The position numbers were made by a program, and so were the translations under genes. Below the pieces are notes generated by a model. The model saw nothing but the letters and a program-made list of their open reading frames with translations, was not told where the DNA came from and made no database searches. From Pedobacter boryungensis (lineage in GTDB: Bacteria > Bacteroidota > Bacteroidia > Sphingobacteriales > Sphingobacteriaceae), in NCBI RefSeq assembly GCF_013204825.1, contig NZ_JABMKV010000001.1, positions 868,001-932,000 on the forward strand: a DNA stretch of 64,000 nt, written 5' to 3'. Shown here in pieces: positions 35,083 to 43,644 of this stretch (the stretch's first letter is position 1; every line of letters begins with the position of its first letter).

Positions 35083-35102
35083 CAATTTCATATGAGTATT
35101 TA

Positions 35103-35588
35103 CTAAAATTTCATTTTCTCATGCTCGCCTAAATCAGGTGTTTCGCCGGTAACTATGGCTTTAAGCATATGAAATGCAATTACCATTTTGCTTGAACTTG
35201 AGTCCCAATATTCAGCAACGCTTGGAGTTACTTTTATTAAAATCAAATTAGGGTCATCTGCTCCTTCAGGAAACCATGCTTTAATGGCTGGAGAAAAATA
35301 AGCTTCTTTTCTAGTTTGATCATCAACTAATTCGGCCACGCCGTTTACATAAATAAATGTATTATTTGATGGATCGCTGTATCCTAGATTAACTTCATTA
35401 TCTTTTGAAATTTCCTTAGACTTTGGAGAATATTCATTTGTAAAAAACCAAATAGTTCCATCATCCTCAATCTTTGCAGTGCCCATCGGGCGACTGTGAA
35501 AGCCATCGTTAGTGATGGTATTAAACATACAAATTCTTACTTTTTCGGCCATTTCTTGAAGAACGGCAATATTTTTTTCATTTTTCAT
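35103..35588 (-). CDS. Pyridoxamine 5'-phosphate oxidase-like flavoprotein (general stress type)
   Basis: A split-barrel FMN-binding protein of about 161 residues, similar to general stress protein 26/YdaG. Visible blocks are MFNTITNDGFHSRPMGT, IWFFTNEYSPKSKEI, and PSVAEYWDSSSSKMV. I start it at the ATG 35588 (MKNEKNIAVLQEM); an in-frame ATG at 35612 would add eight residues. Binding of FMN or F420-like cofactor and a redox role are inferred from the fold. The true PdxH signatures are absent. Confidence 0.85.
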   Translation of the reverse strand: MKNEKNIAVLQEMAEKVRICMFNTITNDGFHSRPMGTAKIEDDGTIWFFTNEYSPKSKEISKDNEVNLGYSDPSNNTFIYVNGVAELVDDQTRKEAYFSPAIKAWFPEGADDPNLILIKVTPSVAEYWDSSSSKMVIAFHMLKAIVTGETPDLGEHEKMKF

Positions 35589-35641
35589 GTTGATGCTTTT
35601 ATTAATAAACATCAGCTAAAATGAAATGGTTTTAATTTAAC

Positions 35642-36247
35642 TTAAGAATTCGGTTTACTCACAAATTTATTTCCCTTCACATAAAATCGCCAAGGAAGTA
35701 ATGCATGATCTTCGGCATAATCTACACCAACCCTTGGTGACGCCACTATTTGATCTTCTTTGAAATGAATTCCATTATCTTCAATCCAAATTTCATCTCC
35801 CAGCAAATCTTTGCCATTTAAGTTTTTATCAATCCCTAACGCTTTAGCTAATGCACCAGGCCCTGCAGTAATTCTAGGTTCTAGTTTTTGCATATTTCTA
35901 CGTTCTAACATAGTTGAAAGTCCTTCATTAGGCTCAATGCCACGAATTAAAACTGCATTTGGATTGTTTTTACTATTGGTTACGACATTAAACAAATGAT
36001 GAATGCCATAACACAGATATACATAAGAAACACCACCAGCTTCATACATAATTGAAGTCCTTGGTGTAAAACGACCATTGTATGCATGAGAAGCTTTATC
36101 AATAATTCCATTATAAGCTTCTGTTTCTACAATTGTTCCACCAGTTAATTTACCATTAATTAAAGTAAATAATTGCTTACCTAAAAGCTGAACTGCAAGA
36201 TCAATTACATCTTCTTGTTGGTAAAAAGAATAGGGTAATTTAGGCAT
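35642..36247 (-). CDS. 3-methyladenine DNA glycosylase (AAG/Mpg type)
   Basis: Excises alkylated purines and hypoxanthine from DNA. Family blocks are AVQLLGKQLF-type start, GTIVETEAYNGIIDKASHAYNGRFTPRTSIMY (split in the middle), GVSYVYLCYGIHHLFNVVTN and LIRGIEP, then GPGALAKALGI. Catalytic Glu is in VETEAY. Length of 201 residues is typical. Its start overlaps the GAF-domain gene by 8 bases. This is one of several DNA repair genes in the window, but no SOS-like operator lies before it. Confidence 0.95.
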   Translation of the reverse strand: MPKLPYSFYQQEDVIDLAVQLLGKQLFTLINGKLTGGTIVETEAYNGIIDKASHAYNGRFTPRTSIMYEAGGVSYVYLCYGIHHLFNVVTNSKNNPNAVLIRGIEPNEGLSTMLERRNMQKLEPRITAGPGALAKALGIDKNLNGKDLLGDEIWIEDNGIHFKEDQIVASPRVGVDYAEDHALLPWRFYVKGNKFVSKPNS

Positions 36248-36716
36248 GTATTAAATTAACAATTTGATTTAAGTACTTACTATCAATCTCATCGAAATGA
36301 GCAAGATATTCACTGTCAACATCTAACACACCTATTATGTTTTTGGCGCTAAAAAATGGCAATACAATTTCTGATTTTGAAGCTGAAGCGCAAGCAATGT
36401 GACCAGGAAATTCATCCACGTTTGGAACAACAATAGTTTCTTCTTTTTCCCAAGACGCACCGCAAACACCTTTTCCTTTTTTAATTCTGGTACAAGCAAC
36501 AGGGCCTTGAAATGGTCCTAAAACTAATTCATCGTTTTTAATTAAGTAAAATCCAACCCAAAACCAGCCAAACTGCTCTTTCAAAGCAGCGCAAACATTA
36601 GCTAAATTAGCTATCAAATCTGTTTCGCCATAAAGTAAAGCTTCTATTTGAGGAATAAGCGATAAATACTGTTCTTCTTTAGTTCCAGTTTTGGTTATTG
36701 TTAAATCTTCTGCCAT
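36240..36716 (-). CDS. GAF-domain free methionine-(R)-sulfoxide reductase (fRMsr-like)
   Basis: A single GAF domain of about 158 residues from the ATG at 36716 (MAEDLTITKTG); an upstream in-frame ATG at 36752 seems too early. The three cysteines of the fRMsr family are present: VACTRIKKGKG, GVCGASW and HIACASASKSEIVLP. The FGWFWVGFYLIK and NIIGVLDVDSEYLAHFDEID blocks are typical. It reduces free Met-R-sulfoxide. Its 3' end overlaps the DNA glycosylase start, so the two form an operon. Confidence 0.92.
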   Translation of the reverse strand: MAEDLTITKTGTKEEQYLSLIPQIEALLYGETDLIANLANVCAALKEQFGWFWVGFYLIKNDELVLGPFQGPVACTRIKKGKGVCGASWEKEETIVVPNVDEFPGHIACASASKSEIVLPFFSAKNIIGVLDVDSEYLAHFDEIDSKYLNQIVNLIHA

Positions 36717-36831
36717 TGCATTTTTTATTGAATTACAAAGGTACAAAATCATTAAATAATCTGATTTTATAGCGAAGAATTAACATTCCTATTACTATTC
36801 CACATTGTGTTTTTACTTTAAACAAAATACT

Positions 36832-36839
36832 TAGATTTG
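36832..36839 (+). promoter_or_regulatory. -7 element TAGATTTG before the S46 peptidase gene
   Basis: TAGATTTG matches TAnnTTTG and lies 26 bases before the ATG at 36866. A TTG at 36805-36807 is a little too far away for ideal spacing. Confidence 0.5.
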
Positions 36840-36865
36840 ACGATTATATGCATTAACACAACAAC

Positions 36866-39034
36866 ATGAACAAGAAAATCTTATTAATTACTTTAATCGT
36901 TTTAGCTGGATTATTTCAGTTTTCTTACAGTCCACCTGAAGAAGGAATGTTTCCTTTAAGTGAAATACACAAATTAGATTTAAAGAAAGCCGGTTTAAAA
37001 ATAGATCAAAGCGAAGTATATAATCCTAATGGGATAAGCTTAGTTGATGCATTAGTAAATGTTGGTGGTTGCACAGGCTCTTTTGTTTCTAATTATGGTT
37101 TAATTATCACTAACCACCATTGCGCATTTAGTGCTGTACAATTGGCAAGTACACCAGAACATGATTATTTAAATAATGGATTTGTTGCAAATGGTCGTGA
37201 ACAAGAGATTGAAGCAAAAGGATTAACATGCCGTATTACTGATAGTTATGAAGATGTATCTGATAAAGTTTTAGGCGCAGTTGCTGAAATACAAGATCCA
37301 GCAAGCCGATTGCAATTGATTAATAATGCGATGAAAAACATTGCGTTAGAAGCTGAAAAAAAAGATCCAAGCATTAAAGCTGAAGTTTCGGAAATGTTTA
37401 TTGGAAAAAGCTACGTGTTATTTCGCTATAAAACAATTCAGGATGTACGCTTAGTATATGTTCCTAATCGTAAAATTGGAGAATATGGTGGTGAAACAGA
37501 CAATTGGGTTTGGCCACGCCACACGGGTGATTTTTCATTCATGAGAGCTTACGTTGGAAAAGATGGTAAACCTGCTAAATATTCAAAAAATAACATTCCG
37601 TATACACCAAAAAAATTCTTAAAGGTTAATCCGAACGGGACTAATGAAGAAGATTTTGTATTTATTTTAGGATATCCAGGAAAAACTTTTCGTCACCGTC
37701 CTGCAGAATTTATAGAGTACCAGCAAAAATATTTGCTACCGTATGTTTCTGAATTATATGATTTCCAGAACGCTACAATGGAAAATGTAGGTAAAAAAGA
37801 TAAAACTACCGAACTAAAATTAGCAACTAGAATTAAGAAGAATGCCAATGTAATGAAGAATTATAGAGGTAAGCTAAAAGGAATTAAGGGAATTGATTTG
37901 GTTGCACAAAAAAGACAAGAAGATGCAGCTTTAGCACAGTTTATAAATAACAATGTTGATGTAAAAGCGCAATACGGGAACTTAATGACAGATATTGATC
38001 AATTATATAAGCAAATAAATGGCGATGTATATCGAGACATGTGGTTAACGCAAATATACACATCCATTAGTTTATTGAATGTTTCAAAACAGATCAATAC
38101 GTTTAAAACGGAGCTGGAAAGTCAGCCAACAACACAAAAAGAGGTTTATTTTAACTCGAATATAGATAAACTGAAACAAGCAATAAATGTAGTTTATGAT
38201 TCATTTGATATTGATGTAGATCGCAGAATTTTTAAGAAAATGTTAGCCGACGCAGCGTTATTTACTTCGAATCAAAGAGTCAACGCGGTTGAAAAAATAA
38301 CAAGTAAAGGCGCTAATAGCAATGCAATGATAGATGATTTTATCAATGATGCATTTGGATTGAGTAAGCTAAAAGACAAAAATTACGTACTAAACAATAT
38401 TTTAAAATCTAGTAAATCCATTAGTGATTATAATGATGGATTATTATTATTTGAAAAGGATATCACAAAACAAATAGCAGAATTAAAACCAGAAAAAGAT
38501 CGTAGAGACGGTGTTTTAAATAAATTAATGGGCGATTATGTGAATGTGAAAGAAAAGTTTTTACAAAAAGATTTTATCCCAGATGCAAACAGCACATTAA
38601 GACTTACCTATGGCCACGTTCGTGGTTATTCTCCTGCAGATGCAAGTTATATGGCACCATACACCAGCATTAAAGGAATTATAGAAAAAGGTGCAACTGG
38701 TAATCCTGAGTTTGGATACCCAACTTTAATTAAAACACTATGGGATGCAAAAGACTTCGGTCCTTTCACTAAAAAAGAGCTAAATGATGTTCCTGTAGCA
38801 TTTTTATATAACATGGATACAACTGGCGGAAATTCCGGTTCCCCTATTATGAATGCGTATGGCGAATTAATTGGGGTAAATTTTGATCGTGCTTACGAAG
38901 CCACAATTAATGATTATGCTTGGAATGAAAGTTATAGCCGTTCAATAGGTGTAGATATACGATATGTACTTTGGGTTGCAGCAAAAATAGATCACGCCGA
39001 TTTCTTGCTTAAAGAAATGGGAGTAAATCTTTAA
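36866..39034 (+). CDS. S46-family dipeptidyl-peptidase, DPP11-like
   Basis: A secreted 722-residue serine peptidase with a short N-terminal signal. The catalytic His is H85 in ITNHHCAF, the nucleophile is S657 in TTGGNSGSPIMN, and the Asp is probably in the ETDNWVWPRHTGDFS block. The residue deciding the S1 pocket is Arg (R675 in NFDRAYE), as in DPP11, which removes dipeptides after Asp or Glu; DPP7 has Gly here. The periplasmic enzyme would feed dipeptides to the cell. A promoter box is seen 26 bases upstream. Confidence 0.93.
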   Translation: MNKKILLITLIVLAGLFQFSYSPPEEGMFPLSEIHKLDLKKAGLKIDQSEVYNPNGISLVDALVNVGGCTGSFVSNYGLIITNHHCAFSAVQLASTPEHDYLNNGFVANGREQEIEAKGLTCRITDSYEDVSDKVLGAVAEIQDPASRLQLINNAMKNIALEAEKKDPSIKAEVSEMFIGKSYVLFRYKTIQDVRLVYVPNRKIGEYGGETDNWVWPRHTGDFSFMRAYVGKDGKPAKYSKNNIPYTPKKFLKVNPNGTNEEDFVFILGYPGKTFRHRPAEFIEYQQKYLLPYVSELYDFQNATMENVGKKDKTTELKLATRIKKNANVMKNYRGKLKGIKGIDLVAQKRQEDAALAQFINNNVDVKAQYGNLMTDIDQLYKQINGDVYRDMWLTQIYTSISLLNVSKQINTFKTELESQPTTQKEVYFNSNIDKLKQAINVVYDSFDIDVDRRIFKKMLADAALFTSNQRVNAVEKITSKGANSNAMIDDFINDAFGLSKLKDKNYVLNNILKSSKSISDYNDGLLLFEKDITKQIAELKPEKDRRDGVLNKLMGDYVNVKEKFLQKDFIPDANSTLRLTYGHVRGYSPADASYMAPYTSIKGIIEKGATGNPEFGYPTLIKTLWDAKDFGPFTKKELNDVPVAFLYNMDTTGGNSGSPIMNAYGELIGVNFDRAYEATINDYAWNESYSRSIGVDIRYVLWVAAKIDHADFLLKEMGVNL

Positions 39035-39081
39035 ATAACTATTTGTCAATATTTCACCCTATTGTGAATAAATAAAATAAC

Positions 39082-39330
39082 ATGAGAATACTCGCAGAAT
39101 TACCACATCCTGAATGTAAAATTACTTTGTTCAATATGAATCAAAAATACATCGTAAAATTTGAGCAGGGTCAGTTGGAACAAAGCTATAAATTATCTGA
39201 ACTTGACCTTAGCGGAGGGGGAGCAAATGAGATTTTTCAAATCATAGATGAAACATTTATGACTACTGTTATTGAGCGTTTTAAAACCATGAGAGCAGAT
39301 TTTTCAGCAGCCTATCAGCGTCAGCAGTAA
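39082..39330 (+). CDS. Conserved small protein of unknown function
   Basis: An 82-residue soluble protein without signal peptide (MRILAELPHPECKITLFNMNQKY start). It starts 47 bases after the peptidase stop. The alternation of short strands and the C-terminal helix looks like a compact alpha/beta fold. No known motif is recognised. Confidence 0.65.
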   Translation: MRILAELPHPECKITLFNMNQKYIVKFEQGQLEQSYKLSELDLSGGGANEIFQIIDETFMTTVIERFKTMRADFSAAYQRQQ

Positions 39331-39666
39331 TTGTTTATATAAAATGCATAACTAACTGTAAAATAATAAGTTTAATTATATATCAAAATATAGTTTGGCA
39401 AATTGAACTAGTTTTAATGAATTTACACTTCTTCTTAAAGAATTAATAGTTTAATAAATTATATGTAACTAATTGATAATTAAAAAAATAAATCGTTAAA
39501 CAAAATATAATATTGATTGATAAAAACGCCAAATAAATGGGAAGTTTGGTACATTAAGTTAAAAAAATCAAGATTTTAGATTAATAAGAATTTAAGAAAA
39601 TGGGTAGCTCTTCATATTGAAAATTTTTTCAATATGAGAACACATTATTTAAATGCAAGAATAAAA
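39331..39666. other. Intergenic gap with one hairpin
   Basis: No gene is visible. The sequence is very AT-rich. CATATTGAAA / TTTCAATATG (39613-39622 and 39627-39636) forms a 10-bp hairpin near the 3' end of the minus-strand gene and may act as its terminator, although the T tract is weak. Confidence 0.5.
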
Positions 39667-40368
39667 TTACGCTCTCGGAATTAAATCAATATACCAAAAT
39701 CCAGATGATTTATTACTTGCATTTGGACTAGAAAAAGTTTTATAGACCAGCTCTCCTATTTCAAAATTAATTGGTTGATTGAAGATTGGTCCGTCAAAAA
39801 CAAATGTGTGAAATTCTCCATTTTCTCCACAAGGATCAATGTGATTTGGTAAGTCATTTAAAAAGGATTGATCGATCACTCTTCCACAGAAATCTTTTAA
39901 ATCTTCTTGCGCACACACCACGATAGTTTTATAACCTAAATTGATAAATTCTTTTACAATTGTTAAACTATCTCTTTTCCACAATGGAAAAACAGCCTCC
40001 ATCCCTATTTTGGCCAATTGATTTTCTCTGTAAACTTTGAGATCTTCTAGAAAGATGTCACCAAAAATAGAATGCGTAACTCCTTCAGCTTTTATCTTGA
40101 ATAAGGCTTCGGACATAGTTTTTTCATACATCCCCATATCAGGCATTTCTGGTAAGTGCACTTGAAACAAAGGAAGATTTAAACTATTTGCTTGCTCAAT
40201 TAATAAATCTTCTCTTACACCGTGCATCGCAATGTGATTAAAAGAACTATTAACAGTGGTTAGTAAATAACGTACATCATATAATTTTTGCTTCAAAACA
40301 TGGTGTAAAGCTAAAGTACTGTCTTTTCCTCCACTCCAATTAAACACTGAAGGAATTTGCTTAACCAT
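39667..40368 (-). CDS. DUF71-type ATP-pyrophosphatase (diphthine-ammonia ligase-like)
   Basis: A 233-residue PP-loop enzyme. The ATP-binding motif SGGKDS is at residues 12-17 (FNWSGGKDSTLALHH). HGVREDLL, GDIFLEDLKVYRE and CGENGEFHTFVFDGP are family blocks. Eukaryotic and archaeal relatives amidate diphthine; bacteria do not make diphthamide, so the substrate is different and unknown. Its start overlaps the sirtuin stop by 8 bases. Confidence 0.88.
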   Translation of the reverse strand: MVKQIPSVFNWSGGKDSTLALHHVLKQKLYDVRYLLTTVNSSFNHIAMHGVREDLLIEQANSLNLPLFQVHLPEMPDMGMYEKTMSEALFKIKAEGVTHSIFGDIFLEDLKVYRENQLAKIGMEAVFPLWKRDSLTIVKEFINLGYKTIVVCAQEDLKDFCGRVIDQSFLNDLPNHIDPCGENGEFHTFVFDGPIFNQPINFEIGELVYKTFSSPNASNKSSGFWYIDLIPRA

Positions 40369-41053
40369 TTTTTTTTAATAGCTCTGTAACTTCCTTTACT
40401 CCAGCAGTTGCTGATTTCTCTATTTTAATCAAATTAGCATACTGATTTACGGAAGGGATTTTAGGGTCAATAATATATTTTGGAACGCCTTTTGGAACAA
40501 AATCAAGTAATCCAGCTGCAGGATAAACAGCTAATGATGTACCAACAAGCATAAAAATATCTGCTTCTTCGCAAATAGCAGCAGCAGTTTCAATCATCGG
40601 TACAGCTTCACCAAACCACACTACATGTGGCCGCAATTGCGAACCTAATTCACAAAATTCCCCAATTTTTATTTCATCTCCTTTGATAGGGTAAATTAAA
40701 GATGAATTCTTATCAGATTGAGCAAAAGTAATAATGCCGTGCAAATGCGTAATCTGTGTAGAACCAGCTCGTTCGTGCAAATCATCAATGTTTTGTGTTA
40801 TTATTTGTACATCAAAATCTTCTTCGAGCTTTGCCAATTCAATATGCGCAAGATTAGGTTTTGCATTTAAAATCTGCCTTCTTCTTTCATTATAAAATTC
40901 TTGTACTAATGTTGGATTTCTTTCCCATGCATCTGGAGTTGCTACGTCATATATATTATAGCCTTCCCATAAACCATCAGAATCTCTAAAGGTTTTCAAT
41001 CCACTTTCGGCGCTAATTCCAGCACCTGTCAAAACAACCAATCTCTTCTTCAT
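40361..41053 (-). CDS. NAD-dependent protein deacylase (Sir2/CobB family)
   Basis: A sirtuin of about 230 residues, started at ATG 41053 (MKKRLVVLTGAGISAESGLKT), where the NAD-binding GAGxS motif begins; an in-frame ATG at 41095 adds an unlikely tail. Other motifs are the catalytic HGI in THLHGII, ITQNIDDLHERAGS, and LRPHVVWFGEAVP. The zinc-binding cysteines seem reduced (only CELGSQ and a few more), as in class III members that lack a full zinc ribbon. It overlaps the PP-loop gene and is probably in one operon with it. Confidence 0.92.
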   Translation of the reverse strand: MKKRLVVLTGAGISAESGLKTFRDSDGLWEGYNIYDVATPDAWERNPTLVQEFYNERRRQILNAKPNLAHIELAKLEEDFDVQIITQNIDDLHERAGSTQITHLHGIITFAQSDKNSSLIYPIKGDEIKIGEFCELGSQLRPHVVWFGEAVPMIETAAAICEEADIFMLVGTSLAVYPAAGLLDFVPKGVPKYIIDPKIPSVNQYANLIKIEKSATAGVKEVTELLKKNG

Positions 41054-41071
41054 TATTACTAATTTAAATAA

Positions 41072-41104
41072 AAAACCCTTTTGCACACTGTACAAAAGGG
41101 TTTT
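41072..41104 (-). terminator. Terminator between DUF6580 and sirtuin genes
   Basis: AAAACCCTTTTG / CAAAAGGGTTTT, 12-bp perfect stem with a 9-base loop and a T run on the minus strand. Confidence 0.85.
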
Positions 41105-41122
41105 CTATTCATTTTATAAATT

Positions 41123-41701
41123 TTATGAATTTAAAGCTTTATTTTTTAAACTTAACACTGGGTATTTAACTTTCAGGCTCTCGAAAGCACCAAACATTAT
41201 AGCTGAATATGCTAATGTTCCATATAAGAAATTAAGCTCATAAGGAATTGCCAAAACTAAGCAAGACCAAAAACCAGCTAATGTTTGCGGATAAAATGAA
41301 GAACCGTACCAAACGCCAAAATCAGAAACTAACCAATGAATTAAAACCCCTGTTAAACTAGCGGCTAAAACACGTTGAACATTTACTTTTTTAATCATTA
41401 AATGTCCTATTAACACAATTAATGCAAAGGCAATATAGGTATAATACCAACCTTGATAAAAGCCATAATCTTTGCCCATTGTTAAAGCAAGACCTATATC
41501 GCTTAACAATAACACAAATAATGGTAGTACGAAAGCGTTCAATTTATTTTTAAAATAAGCTCCACCAAATAAAGCTACAGCACCTATCCCAGAGAAATTG
41601 GCTATTACTTTAAAATCTGGCGAAAGTGGGGCAATAACCCTCAAACCAACAATTACCAGCATTAACAATAACAATACAAGTGTTCTAGAACTATTTTTCA
41701 T
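41123..41701 (-). CDS. DUF6580-like integral membrane protein
   Basis: A 192-residue protein with about six membrane helices and short loops. The plan resembles substrate-binding (S) components of ECF vitamin transporters, with the conserved block DFKVIANFSGIGAVALFGGAYF and a HWLVSDFGVWYGSSFYPQT loop. The substrate is unknown. The cobalamin-riboswitch receptor gene lies about 2 kb away, but no riboswitch precedes this gene, so a vitamin link is only a hint. Confidence 0.65.
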   Translation of the reverse strand: MKNSSRTLVLLLLMLVIVGLRVIAPLSPDFKVIANFSGIGAVALFGGAYFKNKLNAFVLPLFVLLLSDIGLALTMGKDYGFYQGWYYTYIAFALIVLIGHLMIKKVNVQRVLAASLTGVLIHWLVSDFGVWYGSSFYPQTLAGFWSCLVLAIPYELNFLYGTLAYSAIMFGAFESLKVKYPVLSLKNKALNS

Positions 41702-41830
41702 TTCTTATTTTCTTTATAATTAATAAACAAAATTAGCTTTTTAAATCCTGAATAAAAAATATAGAATTTATAAGTGAACTGTTATTAGAAAATAGAAAAT
41801 CCTATCTTTAATTATCAAATACTAAATCTT

Positions 41831-43081
41831 ATGCGAAAATTATCCCTTTGTTTACTATTTCTAATTAGCTACCAAGCAATGGCACAAAAAACCGATACTT
41901 TATTTCTAAAAAAATTAATGGAAGACAAACCGGAATTATTTTCTGCCATATTAAATCATCGAACTCATAATGAAATTCAAGTTATTTATACACAGGTAAA
42001 TAGAGATAAAAATAATAAACCTAGCTTTAAAACATTTACCTATAATGTGAATGCAAAGCGATATTTCTATCCGGCAAGTACCGTAAAATTAGCTGGAGTT
42101 ATTTTTGCATTAGAGAAGGTAAACGAACTAAAAAGCAAAGGTTTAACTGCAAATTTAACCATGATAACCGATAGTAGCTTTAAAGGACAAACTAAGGTTT
42201 CTAAAGATAAAAGTGCAGTTAATGGAAAACCATCTTTAGCTCACTATATTAAAAAAGTTTTGTTAACTAGTGATAATGATGCGTTTAATCGTCTATTTGA
42301 ATTTCTTGGAAGAAGTGAAATTAATGTAAAGTTGAAGAAATATGGGTTAACTGAAAGTAGAATTTTAAATCGTTTAGCCATAGGCGATGGAGGAGAATCT
42401 GCAAGACATACTAATCCGATTGATTTTTACGATGGGGATAAATTGATTTATTATCAACCTGAACAATACGACGCTAAAGATTATCCGTTAGAATTGACCA
42501 ATTTGATTGTGGGTAAAGGTTATATGGATAGCAATGAAAAACTAGTCAATGAACCTTATAGTTTCGAAAATAAGAATGTTTTTACGGTAGCTGACCAACA
42601 ATCTTTAATGAAGAGGTTAATAATGCCAGAAGCTTATCCTACTAATGAGCGATTTAATTTAACGCCAGAAGATTACAAACTCATTTACACTTACATGAGT
42701 AAATATCCAACAGAAAGTGATTATCCTAAATATAACGAGAAAGAATTTTGGTCAACTTATGCCAAAATGTTATATTATGGAAGAGAGAAAAACGCAGTTT
42801 TGGATCCAAATATTAGAATTTTTAATAAATATGGCGATAGTTATGGTTTCATTATAGATAATTCTTACTTCGTAGATTTTAAAAACAAAGTTGAATATTT
42901 TTTAACCGCGGTAGTACAAAGTAATGAAGATGGAATTTATAACGATGGTAAATACGAGTATGAAACTGTTTGCTATCCTTTTATGAAAAATTTAGGAAGA
43001 ACTATTTATGAATACGAACTTAATCGAGCTAAAAAACAATTACCAGATTTAAGCAAGTTTAAGTTGGATTATTTGAATTAA
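41831..43081 (+). CDS. Secreted serine hydrolase, class A beta-lactamase-like fold
   Basis: A 416-residue protein with a signal peptide (MRKLSLCLLFLISYQAMAQ). It carries SxxK as S83-T84-V85-K86 in RYFYPASTVKLAGV and an SDN motif in LLTSDNDAFNRL, both hallmarks of penicillin-binding or class A lactamase folds. It is longer than a lactamase and lacks an obvious KTG triad, so a peptidase or esterase role is as likely as antibiotic hydrolysis. A TATCTTTA box lies at 41803-41810. It converges with and overlaps the next gene by 23 bases. Confidence 0.75.
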   Translation: MRKLSLCLLFLISYQAMAQKTDTLFLKKLMEDKPELFSAILNHRTHNEIQVIYTQVNRDKNNKPSFKTFTYNVNAKRYFYPASTVKLAGVIFALEKVNELKSKGLTANLTMITDSSFKGQTKVSKDKSAVNGKPSLAHYIKKVLLTSDNDAFNRLFEFLGRSEINVKLKKYGLTESRILNRLAIGDGGESARHTNPIDFYDGDKLIYYQPEQYDAKDYPLELTNLIVGKGYMDSNEKLVNEPYSFENKNVFTVADQQSLMKRLIMPEAYPTNERFNLTPEDYKLIYTYMSKYPTESDYPKYNEKEFWSTYAKMLYYGREKNAVLDPNIRIFNKYGDSYGFIIDNSYFVDFKNKVEYFLTAVVQSNEDGIYNDGKYEYETVCYPFMKNLGRTIYEYELNRAKKQLPDLSKFKLDYLN

Positions 43082-43565
43082 TTTTTTTATCTTCTAAATA
43101 TTCTTTTGAAGTTGTAATAAGTAAAACTGATGTTGCTTCTGCTTTACTATAGATATAAAGATATTGACCATTCATGTAAATTCTATCTACGGCTCCATTT
43201 TTATTATTAGTTTCAACTAAATTAAATTTTGTAGCTAGAATTTCATTATCTAGTTCAGCAATCGTTTTCTTTTCTGCAGTCATAAATAAGAGTATTTTTG
43301 GTGGTCCCTTTAAGTACTCGACAATTCGTATTTTAGTTGATTCTACATTAGATAAACTATTAATTCTGTAATCTGTCGAATAAATTAAACCCTCTTCATT
43401 TTTAAGTTCAATAACTTTTTTCCACTTATTAGTATCTATCTTTTTCTCCAATAATTTAATAGGGATATCAAATAACATTGTTAACTCTTTAATATCAACT
43501 ACTTGAGCATTACACATGTAAGCTGTGGTTAGAAAAAATGCTATTAAAATTATTTTTTTATACAT
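43059..43565 (-). CDS. Secreted protein of unknown function
   Basis: A 168-residue protein with a signal peptide (MYKKIILIAFFLTTAYMCNAQ). The mature part is mixed alpha/beta with no recognised motif. Its 3' end overlaps the convergent hydrolase gene by 23 bases, an unusually long overlap, and a terminator separates it from btuB upstream. Confidence 0.6.
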   Translation of the reverse strand: MYKKIILIAFFLTTAYMCNAQVVDIKELTMLFDIPIKLLEKKIDTNKWKKVIELKNEEGLIYSTDYRINSLSNVESTKIRIVEYLKGPPKILLFMTAEKKTIAELDNEILATKFNLVETNNKNGAVDRIYMNGQYLYIYSKAEATSVLLITTSKEYLEDKKINSNNPT

Positions 43566-43602
43566 AATGTAATAATATCAATAAAATTATAATTTAAACA
43601 AA

Positions 43603-43628
43603 AAAGCCTCGAAGAAATTCGAGGCTTT
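43603..43628 (-). terminator. Terminator of the btuB-like gene
   Basis: Perfect 11-bp stem AAAGCCTCGAA / TTCGAGGCTTT with a 4-base loop, followed by T-rich sequence on the minus strand. Confidence 0.88.
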
Positions 43629-43644
43629 ACACTTATTAAAGAAA

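Noticed and set aside
39331..39666. Small protein gene in the gap after the 82-residue gene
   Set aside because: All ATG-initiated frames stop within a few codons.
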